From contig JAKUCV010004528.1 of NCBI GenBank assembly GCA_028386065.3, positions 109,780-173,779 of the forward strand: 64,000 bases of DNA, given 5' to 3'. Shown here in pieces: positions 56,431-64,000 of the stretch. The stretch is from Turnera subulata (Eukaryota; Streptophyta; Magnoliopsida; Malpighiales; Passifloraceae). Under the pieces are notes generated by a model. The model was not told the DNA's origin. It made no database searches and saw only the letters and a program-made list of their open reading frames with translations. A program made the position numbers and the translations under genes. Numbering within the stretch: the stretch's first letter is position 1; each line of letters opens with the position of its first letter.

Positions 56431-59400
56431 ATGGCAGCAAAATTTGAGATTGAAAAGTTCAACGGGAGTAATTTCTCACTGTGGAAATTAAAGATAAAGG
56501 CTATCTTGAGAAAAGATAACTGTCTTGCGGCTATCAGTGAAAGGCCAGCGGATATCACAGATGACAACAAATGGAATGAGATGGACGGGAATGCTATTGC
56601 AAATCTTCATCTAGCACTAGCAAATGGAGTGTTGTCAAGCATAGAGGAGAAGAAGACTGCAAAGGAGATTTGGGATCACCTCACTAAGCTGTATGAGGCC
56701 AAATCATTACACAACAAAATTTTCCTTAAGAGGAAACTGTATACTCTACGGATGTTAGAATCTACTTCAGTGACAGAGCACATCAATACCTTGAATACTC
56801 TATTTTCTCAGCTTACCTCATTAAGCTATAAAATAGAGTCGCAAGAGCGTGCTGAACTTCTACTTCAAAGTCTACCTGATTCGTATGATCAACTCATCAT
56901 CAATCTGACAAATAATGTCCTTGTGGATTATCTAGTCTTCGATGACATTGCAGCTGCTATTCTAGAAGAAGAAAATCGGCGCAAAAATAAGGAAGACAGA
57001 AATGTAAGCGCACAACAAGGTGAGGCTTTGATGGTGATGAGAGGAAGATCAACAGAACGCGGTTCAAGTGGGAGCCAAAACAATGGTAGATCAAAGTCCA
57101 GAAGTAAGAAGAATTTCAAATGCTACAATTGTGGCAAGAATGGTCACTTGAAGAAGGATTGCTGGAATCTGATCAAGAATTCCAATCTACAAGGGAATGT
57201 TGCAAGTACTTCAGATGATGGACATGCTCTCAATTGTGAAGCAACAACGAGCATGGAAGGCAGAAAAAGATTTGCAGACGTATGGCTCATTGACTCGGGA
57301 GCCACATATCATATGACCTCTAGAAGAGAATGGTTCCATCACTATGAACCTATCTCAGAAGGATCTGTGTATAGTTGCAGCGATGATGCCTTGGAGATCG
57401 TTGGTATTGGATCCATCAAATTGAAGATGTATGATGGAACAGTTCATATTATTGATGAAGTACGGCATGTGAAGGGCCTGAAGAAGAATTTATTGTCTTA
57501 TGGAATATTGGATGATCGTGCTAGTAAGATCGAAAGTGTAAAAGGAAGAATGACTATATTCCATGGAGCGCTTGTAGTGATGAGAGGGGAAAAGATTGCT
57601 GCTAATTTATACATGCTGAAGGGAGAGACTCTGTATCAGGCAGAAGCATCTGTTGCTTCAAGTAGTTCAAATTCTACAATGTTGTGGCGTCAGAAACTTG
57701 GACACATGTCAAAACAAGGAATGAAAATCCTTGTTGAGCAGGAGCTACTTCCAGGTCTGACAAAGGTACAATTGCCTTTGTGTGAGCATTGTATTACCAG
57801 CAAGCAGCATCATCTCAAATTTAACACATCAAATTCTAGAAGCAAGGCTATTCTAGAATTGGTTCACTCTGATGTGTGGCAAGCACCGGTTCTATCCCTA
57901 GGAGGAGCAAAGTATTTTGTCTCATTCATTGATGATTATTCCAGGAGATGTTGGGTGTATCCTATTAAGAGGAAGTCAGATGTGTTCTCAATTTTCAAAA
58001 CTTTCAAAGCGCGAGTAGAACTTGATTCTAAGAGTAAGATCAAGTGTTTGAGAACAGATAATGGAGGAGAATATACTGGAAATGAATTTGATGACTTTTG
58101 CAAAAGAGAAGGCATCAAACGGCAGTTCACTGTGCCATACACTCCTCAGCAAGATGGAGTAGCAGAGCAGATGAACAGAACCTTGTTAGAAAGAACGAGG
58201 GCAATGTTGGGAGCTGCAGGCTTAGATAAGAGTTCTTGGGCAGAAGCAGTCAATACCGCCTGTTATTTGGTGAATCGGGCTCCATCAACTGCAATTGAGT
58301 TGAAGACACCAATGGAAGTGTGGACTGGCAAGCCAGTTGACTATGCAAACCTCCATATATTTGGAAGTACTGTGTACGTGATGTACGAAGCCCAGGAAAC
58401 TACGAAGCTGGATCCAAAATCCAGAAAATGCATATTCTTGGGATATGCTGATGGAGTAAAGGGGTATCGCTTGTGGGATCCCACTACCCGCAAGGTCATC
58501 ATCAGTAGGGATGTTATCTTTATAGAAGATAAACTAAAAAAGATTGAAGGAGATAGTAGCACTTCAAAAGAAAACTCAGAGGCTACAACAATACAGGTGG
58601 AAAAGGAGTTTGAACAAAAGAATTCTTCTGAAGCCACACCAGAACATGAGGAACAACCAGAAAATGGTGATGATCCAGTAGTTCGTCTTTCTGATCGTGT
58701 AAGAAGACGACCAAATTGGCACTCTGATTATGTTATGGAGAGTAATGTTGCATATTGTCTTTTAACTGAGGATGGAGAACCGTCAACTCTCCAAGAAGCA
58801 ATGAATAGTTCAAATGTATCTCAGTGGATGGCAGCAATGCAGGAAGAAATTGAAGCTCTTCATAAAAATAATACTTGGGAGCTTGTGACATTACCACAAG
58901 GGAGAAAGCCGATTGGTAATAAATGGGTCTATAAAATCAAACGAGATGGTGATAATCAAGTGGAGCAATATCGTGCAAGATTGGTGGTGAAAGGATATGC
59001 TCAGAAAGAAGGGATTGATTTTAATGAAATATTTTCCCCTGTGGTTTGGCTAACAACAGTTCGAGTAGTTCTAGCAATATGTGCTACATTCGACTTGCAT
59101 CTTGAGCAGTTAGATGTGAAAACTGCTTTTCTTCATGGAAATCTAGAAGAAGAAATTTACATGTTCCAACCAGAAGGATTTGAAGAAAAAGGAAAGGATT
59201 TGAACAAATCTCTGTACGGTTTAAAGCAGGCGCCGAGGTGTTGGTACAAGAGATTTGATTCCTTCATCATGAGCCTTGGATACAACAGACTCAATGCAGA
59301 CCCTTGTGCTTATTTCAAGAGGTTTGGTGGAAGAGATTTTGTTATCTTGCTGTTGTATGTAGATGACATGTTGGTAGCAGGCCCCAACAATGGTCAAATC

Positions 59401-60321
59401 AAAGAATTGAAGGCACAGATGGCTAGGGAGTTTGAAATGAAGGACTTGGGACCAGCAAACAAGATTCTAGGGATGCAAATTCACCGAGACAGAAATAATT
59501 GGGAGATTTGGCTTTCTCAAAAGAATTATTTGAAGAAGATCTTGTCACGTTTTAACATGCAAGATTGTAAGCCAATATCCACCCCACTTCCTATTAATTT
59601 CAGATTATCCTCCAGTATGAGTCCTAGCAGCGAAGAAGGAAGGATGGAGATGTCTCGAGTACCGTATGCATCAGCAGTGGGAAGTTTAATGTTCGCTATG
59701 ATCTGTACCAGACCAGACATTGCACAAGCAGTGGGAGTGGTTAGTCGATACATGGCAAACCCTGGCAGAGAGCATTGGAATGGTGTGAAAAGGATCCTAC
59801 GATACATCAAAGGAACCTTAAATGTTGCATTATGTTATAGAGGATCAGATTTTCTTATTAATGGATATGTTGATTCTGACTATGCTGGAGATTTGGATAA
59901 AGCTAAATCTACTACGGGGTATGTGTTTATAGTTGCTGGCGGTGCTGTAAGCTGGGTTTCAAAACTGCAATCAATTGTGGCTACATCGACTACAGAAGCA
60001 GAATATGTAGCAGCTACACAAGCCAGTAAAGAAGCAATTTGGCTGAAAGTGCTATTGGAGGAACTCGGGCATAAACAAGAGATCATCTCTTTATTTTGTG
60101 ACAGTCAGAGTGCCTTGCATCTTGCAAGAAATCCAGCTTTTCATTCAAGAACAAAACACATTCGGGTACAGTATCACTTCGTTCGTGAGAAAGTGGAAGA
60201 AGGAACAGTAGATATGCAGAAAATCCATACAACAGAAAATGTAGCAGATTTCATGACAAAGGTGATCAATGCTGATAAGTTTATTTGGTGTCGATCCTTT
60301 TGTGGCTTGATGGAAACGTAA
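56431..60321 (+). CDS. Copia gag-pol polyprotein (1296 aa), open
   Basis: One open frame. In order: UBN2-type Gag (FNGSNFSLWKLKIKAILRKD from residue 9), CCHC knuckle CYNCGKNGHLKKDC (231-244), protease DSGAT (288), HHCC integrase finger (LGHMS..CEHC, about 425-455), integrase core with HSDVW, TDNGGEY (542-548) and a QQDGVAEQMN Glu segment, RT (KTAFLHG, then LLYVDDML with YVDD at 976-979) and RNase H (YVDSDYAGD, STTEAEY, TKHIRVQYHFVREKV). Size and order match Tnt1-type elements. Oddities: about five residues are missing before LNKSLYGLKQ in RT, VAEQMN for the commoner VAERMN, and VVWLTT for VVRLTT. These may weaken activity, but no stop or frameshift is present. Confidence 0.92.
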   Translation: MAAKFEIEKFNGSNFSLWKLKIKAILRKDNCLAAISERPADITDDNKWNEMDGNAIANLHLALANGVLSSIEEKKTAKEIWDHLTKLYEAKSLHNKIFLKRKLYTLRMLESTSVTEHINTLNTLFSQLTSLSYKIESQERAELLLQSLPDSYDQLIINLTNNVLVDYLVFDDIAAAILEEENRRKNKEDRNVSAQQGEALMVMRGRSTERGSSGSQNNGRSKSRSKKNFKCYNCGKNGHLKKDCWNLIKNSNLQGNVASTSDDGHALNCEATTSMEGRKRFADVWLIDSGATYHMTSRREWFHHYEPISEGSVYSCSDDALEIVGIGSIKLKMYDGTVHIIDEVRHVKGLKKNLLSYGILDDRASKIESVKGRMTIFHGALVVMRGEKIAANLYMLKGETLYQAEASVASSSSNSTMLWRQKLGHMSKQGMKILVEQELLPGLTKVQLPLCEHCITSKQHHLKFNTSNSRSKAILELVHSDVWQAPVLSLGGAKYFVSFIDDYSRRCWVYPIKRKSDVFSIFKTFKARVELDSKSKIKCLRTDNGGEYTGNEFDDFCKREGIKRQFTVPYTPQQDGVAEQMNRTLLERTRAMLGAAGLDKSSWAEAVNTACYLVNRAPSTAIELKTPMEVWTGKPVDYANLHIFGSTVYVMYEAQETTKLDPKSRKCIFLGYADGVKGYRLWDPTTRKVIISRDVIFIEDKLKKIEGDSSTSKENSEATTIQVEKEFEQKNSSEATPEHEEQPENGDDPVVRLSDRVRRRPNWHSDYVMESNVAYCLLTEDGEPSTLQEAMNSSNVSQWMAAMQEEIEALHKNNTWELVTLPQGRKPIGNKWVYKIKRDGDNQVEQYRARLVVKGYAQKEGIDFNEIFSPVVWLTTVRVVLAICATFDLHLEQLDVKTAFLHGNLEEEIYMFQPEGFEEKGKDLNKSLYGLKQAPRCWYKRFDSFIMSLGYNRLNADPCAYFKRFGGRDFVILLLYVDDMLVAGPNNGQIKELKAQMAREFEMKDLGPANKILGMQIHRDRNNWEIWLSQKNYLKKILSRFNMQDCKPISTPLPINFRLSSSMSPSSEEGRMEMSRVPYASAVGSLMFAMICTRPDIAQAVGVVSRYMANPGREHWNGVKRILRYIKGTLNVALCYRGSDFLINGYVDSDYAGDLDKAKSTTGYVFIVAGGAVSWVSKLQSIVATSTTEAEYVAATQASKEAIWLKVLLEELGHKQEIISLFCDSQSALHLARNPAFHSRTKHIRVQYHFVREKVEEGTVDMQKIHTTENVADFMTKVINADKFIWCRSFCGLMET

Positions 60322-60396
60322 GCAACATGGAAATGGCAAGGTAGAAAGGATGGTGTGAAGATATGATTGGTCCAATCAAATCTTCAAGTGGGAGAT

Positions 60397-61176
60397 TGTT
60401 GTAGTGTGAACAGCCACTATACTAATAGTAGTGTAAAAAGCTACTATAGTAATAGTAGTATGAACAACCGCCAAATGAATAGTAGTATGAACAGCCACCA
60501 AATGAATAGTAGTGTGAGTAGTTGCCAAATGAATAGTAAGTACACAAATTAGACTTTGGTTGATACGTTCACACATGTGTTCACATGGCATTGAAACTGC
60601 TATAAATAGGTGAAGCCAAATCATAATTTCATATCAAAAAAAAAAAAACAAATCTCAAAGTTAGTGAGAGAAATTAGAGAGTGTTGCTCTTTTTATCAAG
60701 AGAGAATTTTCATTGTTTTCTCCTTGGTAATTAGAGTGTTGTAATTCCTAAGTTTTCATCATAGTGGAATTCTTCTATCCTTGCCCGTGGTTTTTACCCT
60801 AAATTATTTAAGGGGTTTTCCACGTAAAATCTGTGTGTTATTTATCTTTATTACTATTTCTCATAGGATTAAAGCCTTTTTTCATCCTTGTGTTAGACCA
60901 TAAAGTAGAAAGTCATCCTTGTATTGGTTTTGGTCTGTTTTCATCCCTCTGTCCATGGATTTTAGCTTGTTTTCATCCCTCTAAATAGGCCAAAAAGGCG
61001 AACACAAGGATGAAAATAAGACAAACTTCACAAATAGAGGGATGAAAACAAGCCAAAATCTAATAGAGTGATGATTTCCAACTTTGAAGTCTAATACAGA
61101 GATGAAAAAAATACTTTATTCATTTCTCATATTATTAGCTGCGGTTCTGCTCTATTCGGTGCTCATTTTTACAACA
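60397..61176 (+). repeat. 3' LTR of the Tnt1-like Copia, carrying a MITE
   Basis: Same termini as the left LTR. The extra length is explained by the 256-bp MITE plus its 10-bp target duplication, with a net one-base indel in the A-run. Confidence 0.9.
60866..61121. mobile_element. Mutator-like foldback MITE (256 bp)
   Basis: ATTTCTCATA is repeated at 60856-60865 and 61122-61131 (9-10 bp, typical of Mutator-like elements). The termini GGATTAAAGCCTTTTTTCAT and, inverted, GAATAAAGTATTTTTTTCAT are imperfect inverted repeats running on to TTAGAC. Inside, TTTTCATCCCTCTA pairs with TAGAGGGATGAAAA, so most of it can fold back. No ORF. Absent from the left LTR, so it arrived after the Copia. Confidence 0.8.
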
Positions 61177-61543
61177 GTCAAGTGCTTTCTCTCCAAACAT
61201 GCGCTCTAGGACCTTGAATGCTCTTGCTTCTTGTTCTGTGAACTCAAACCAAGTAGAGACGACTCCAATAAAGCCATGAATCCCTTCCTTTGCCATACCG
61301 ACACACTTCACAATCTGTTTGCTCGCATGCCCAAATTTATCCTTGTAGTAAAACAGCCCTGCATTCACATATAATTGCATGCCAACGTTCATCTTAAAAC
61401 AAGAAAGGAATTCGCAGCGATTTGGTTCATGCTGCGGAAAAATATGTAGAATTACTTGAAACCCCAAATCAAGCTAATCTAGAACCCTAGCATCATTTCA
61501 CAACTAATAATATTTGGAGAAAATAGTCCTCTATATGGCTTAG

Positions 61544-64000
61544 TTTTTTTTTTGATACTAAACGATATTCTTATTTATTAAGAAGAAGTATACATGCAAA
61601 CAAAAACGTGCGCTGCATGGAAGGCATGCAATGCATAATCACAATATTACCCTACCAAGGAAAAGAGATGCAGCGACATAAAGGGCAGAACACTAAGCTA
61701 TTACAACTAGGGTGTAGCCAACAAAGAGAATTTGCGCGTGGGCCCTCTCCACGACCTGACAGTTTGAGAACTGGAAATCACCATGGACGCGCTATAAGGA
61801 TAGTCTGCATGAATGGACTTAAACCATACAGACGCATGCACAAGGACCGTATCGACCACTCTGTCAACATCTGCTGCCAAATTTTGGAAAGTACGTCTGT
61901 TCCTTTCAAGCCAAATTCCCCAGAGAGCACCAACGCCAATGAGATACCAAAATGAACGGCACTTGGGATCCATTGATAAGAACGGCCACTGAAGCACAAA
62001 GTCCTCCAAACAAGTCGGAATAACCCATTCCACACCCCACCATCTACAAAGCTTGCACCAGATTTTCCATGAAAAAGGGCAGGTTAGGAGCACGTGATCC
62101 CTGGTTTCAAGATTAGCATTACACAAACTACAAATAGAGTTAGCAAGCGTGATAATGCCTCTGTGCCGTAGTACATCCTTGGTAGGTATCCCATTATTCA
62201 AGGCTAGCCACAACCAACACTCCATCTTGAATGGTGACAATGCGAACCAAATATAAGGTTTGATTCTCACAGGACCAAGGCGAGAGTATATGAACTCCCT
62301 ACCCGATTTAACATAATAAGAGCCATTTCTATCATTATTCCAAAATCTTGAATCTGCAGAGGACGGTTGCAGAGAAATACCTGATGCAATTGATTTGATC
62401 TCATCCACAGCAATCAACTCCCATACACGAAGAGGGCGTCTCCAAGATATAGACCATCTGGGGCTTTGATCAACTAAAGTTAAACAATGTTGTACTGATG
62501 CATTCTGACACAGGGATAAGGAAAATAAACGTGGGAATGAATTTTTTAGAGAACCGCGACCAGACCAGTCATCAAGCCAGAAAAGGACAGAATTTCCGGA
62601 GCCCCAACGAATACTAGATCCTTGAAACAGAGGAACTCTGGTCTGGCTATCCGAGGAGCCGGATTGTACAATATCTCTCCACGTTAAAGAGCATCTCTGT
62701 AGGGGAAATAATGGATAGAGATTGGACGCATGCACTCCATATTTTCTGATAATCAACTCCTTCCACACTCCATCCACGTTTGAGCAGAACTTCCACATCC
62801 ACTTAAACAATAAGCACTGATTCATCACATTAAGGTCTATAATGCCCATCCCACCACGTTCCTTTGGAATAATAATCTTGCTCCAAGCCACTAGACACGC
62901 TTTTTTAGTTTTATCCAATCCATTCCAAAAAAAGCGTCTGATGCTGGCCGTCAACTTCTTGGACACTGCTACAGGTAGTTTAAATAATGACATGAAATAG
63001 ATTGGAAGCCCACTGAGTACCGACTTAATGAGAGTAACCCTCCCTCCAATTGACAAAAACTTTCCCTTCCAACTTTTTAATCTATTCTCCACTTTGTTTA
63101 AAACAGAACTCCATGCTGCCACAGTCTTCATTTTGGCCCCCAATGGAAAACCAAGATAATAGAGTGGAAAGTTTTCCATCCTACTATGTAATCTTCCAGC
63201 TAGCTCTTCTGTCTCCCTTTGACGGATACCAATGCCCAGAACACTACTCTTAAAGAAATTAATGTGCAACCCTGACAAGGCCTCAAAGACTCTAAGGCAG
63301 CGCTTCATATTCAGCAAGGAAGGTAGATCGGCTTGGGAGAATAGTATTGTATCATCTGCGTACTGCAAAACCGAAACTGAAAGATTATGCACCTCGACAG
63401 GTTTGATCAGACCCATTGATGACGCCTTGGAGAGAATAGAAGCCAAACCCTCAGCAGCCAGGTTGAAAAGAAAGGGTGAAAGAGGGTCACCCTGCTTGAG
63501 GCCCTTAAACATGCAAAACTCATCAGCTGGGGAACCATTAATTAAAACAGATAGTCTTGAAGAAGAGAGACATTCATGTATCCACTCCCTAAACTTCTGT
63601 CCAAAACCCATAGTCTTCAAAACTTGCATCAGGTAACCCCAATCCACAGAGTCATAAGCCTTCTTGAAATCCAGTTTCCACAAAACAGACCTGACCTTTT
63701 TCGTTCTGAGTGAATGGACTATTTCATTTGCGAATAAAGCACTATCCATAATACATCTCCCTTCAATAAAAGCTGTTTGTTGCAACCCCACCAAATTCGG
63801 AATAACCTTTTTCAATCTCATGGCCAAAAGCTTGGCAACAATCTTGTACAGGCCGCTAACCAGTGTGATAGGTCTGAAATCATCAAGTGAACTTGCCCCA
63901 GATTTCTTGGCAATAAGGGAAATATATCCACTATTTGCACCTTTAGGAAGACATGCCGTCTCAAAAAAGTGAACCACCATATCCTGAATATCAAATTTTA
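61544..64000 (-). mobile_element. LINE D (L1-type), continuing past the right edge
   Basis: The 3' end with its poly(A) (minus strand) is at 61544, inside intron 1 of AIG1 copy 2. The 3' UTR covers about 61544-61706. ATCGTTTAGTATC before the A-tract matches the other LINE 3' ends here. The 5' part and second target duplication are outside the window. Confidence 0.9.
61707..63998 (-). CDS. LINE D ORF2: reverse transcriptase to zf-RVT, open, partial
   Basis: The frame is open from the window edge to the stop at 61707 (757 codons from the first ATG at 63980). RT motifs: LPKGANSGYISLIAKK, FRPITLVSGLYKIVAKLLA, LQQTAFIEGR, KLDFKKAYDSVDW (first Asp), KGLKQGDPLSPFLF and LQYADDTILF with catalytic YADD (about 63360). 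Then PLYYLGFPLGAKMKTVAAW, KSWKGKFLSIGGRVTLIKS, zf-RVT CSLCNANLETRDHVLLTC and the tail HADYPYSASMV, TVRSWRG. It would copy LINE RNA at nicked target DNA. The endonuclease should lie to the right. No lesion is visible in this part, so the element may be recent and potentially active. Confidence 0.9.
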   Translation of the reverse strand, partial: KFDIQDMVVHFFETACLPKGANSGYISLIAKKSGASSLDDFRPITLVSGLYKIVAKLLAMRLKKVIPNLVGLQQTAFIEGRCIMDSALFANEIVHSLRTKKVRSVLWKLDFKKAYDSVDWGYLMQVLKTMGFGQKFREWIHECLSSSRLSVLINGSPADEFCMFKGLKQGDPLSPFLFNLAAEGLASILSKASSMGLIKPVEVHNLSVSVLQYADDTILFSQADLPSLLNMKRCLRVFEALSGLHINFFKSSVLGIGIRQRETEELAGRLHSRMENFPLYYLGFPLGAKMKTVAAWSSVLNKVENRLKSWKGKFLSIGGRVTLIKSVLSGLPIYFMSLFKLPVAVSKKLTASIRRFFWNGLDKTKKACLVAWSKIIIPKERGGMGIIDLNVMNQCLLFKWMWKFCSNVDGVWKELIIRKYGVHASNLYPLFPLQRCSLTWRDIVQSGSSDSQTRVPLFQGSSIRWGSGNSVLFWLDDWSGRGSLKNSFPRLFSLSLCQNASVQHCLTLVDQSPRWSISWRRPLRVWELIAVDEIKSIASGISLQPSSADSRFWNNDRNGSYYVKSGREFIYSRLGPVRIKPYIWFALSPFKMECWLWLALNNGIPTKDVLRHRGIITLANSICSLCNANLETRDHVLLTCPFSWKIWCKLCRWWGVEWVIPTCLEDFVLQWPFLSMDPKCRSFWYLIGVGALWGIWLERNRRTFQNLAADVDRVVDTVLVHASVWFKSIHADYPYSASMVISSSQTVRSWRGPTRKFSLLATP

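Larger units (their letters stand above)
55743..61176 (+). mobile_element. Tnt1/Tork-like Copia retrotransposon, near intact
   Basis: Left LTR 55743-56255 (513 bp), right LTR 60397-61176 (780 bp, enlarged by a MITE). GTCAA is duplicated at 55738-55742 and 61177-61181. TGGTAGCGGAGCC (56258-56270) is the primer-binding site, and CAAGTGGGAGAT (60385-60396) the polypurine tract. Excluding the MITE, the LTRs differ at about 8 substitutions plus one A-run indel in ~513 bp, so the insertion is recent. It sits in exon 2 of AIG1 copy 2, on the opposite strand. Confidence 0.93.
54602..61543 (-). pseudogene. AIG1/IAN-family copy 2, broken
   Basis: Paralog of the gene at 36469-38400. Exon 2 is split: its 5' part lies at 61358-61177 and its 3' part at 55742-55642, with a Copia element between and GTCAA duplicated. 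Exon 3 (55529-55362) is open with good borders. Exon 4 starts at 55244 but its 3' end has diverged (MKGIRNLKK..) and the original donor is lost. Exon 5 (54652-54602) has a TAA after ETSGS, removing the CSIL prenylation box. Exon 1 is not in the window: intron 1 is interrupted at 61543 by LINE D, which runs past the right edge. With these lesions no normal product is expected. Confidence 0.85.

Noticed and set aside
60367..60552. 61-codon ORF of Ser/Asn/Met-rich repeats
   Set aside because: It is the translation of the short direct repeats at the LTR start; the same sequence occurs in the 5' LTR.

Overview
This window is nuclear DNA of a flowering plant, almost certainly a eudicot. The evidence is intron-containing AIG1/IAN genes, BAHD acyltransferases, L1-type LINEs with the plant zf-RVT/RNase H tail, Copia and Tekay-like Gypsy LTR elements, TRIM-sized elements, and hAT-like and Mutator-like MITEs. 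The species cannot be named from the sequence. No rRNA, tRNA, CRISPR or prokaryotic operon structure was seen.

The host content is a decayed tandem array of two neighbouring families: a BAHD acyltransferase of the At3g50280-like clade (+ strand) followed by an AIG1/IAN GTPase-like gene (- strand). Unit 0 survives only as BAHD 3' flank (3692-4050). Unit 1 is a BAHD pseudogene split by a 5.3 kb composite insertion (27053-33744) plus an AIG1 gene with an open five-exon model (36469-38400). A BAHD C-terminal stub lies at 43925-44060. Unit 2 is an intact single-exon BAHD ORF of 469 aa (51424-52833) plus a broken AIG1 copy (54602-61543 and beyond). Mobile DNA sits directly upstream of the start codon of both genes that still look intact. 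A Copia element ends 7 bp before the BAHD ATG, with its 5-bp target duplication in between. A LINE inserted at the AIG1 ATG duplicated that start codon.

Layout: 1-10.2 kb, old LINEs on the minus strand cut by a solo LTR and a hAT-type MITE, with a CACTA-like stretch and one promoter/first-exon-like segment. 10.4-25.7 kb, a three-level nest: a hAT-like element holding a decayed Copia, which holds a Tekay-like element with 3 kb LTRs and a small antisense gene-like unit. 25.7-38.4 kb, unit 1. 38.4-40.6 kb, LINE. 40.6-43.9 kb, gene-poor. 43.9-46.5 kb, BAHD stub and the native BAHD upstream region. 46.6-51.4 kb, young Copia. 51.4-54.6 kb, intact BAHD and flank. 54.6-61.5 kb, broken AIG1 holding a young, almost intact Tnt1-like Copia (55743-61176). 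61.5 kb to the end, a LINE with an open ORF2.

Because the array is duplicated, several insertions can be compared with an empty paralogous site and so ordered in time. No self-contained new defence or metabolic system was found. The most notable items are the start-codon insertions, the chimeric TRIM/Copia insertion, the antisense minigene inside the long-LTR element, and one unusual primer-binding site shared by five LTR families.
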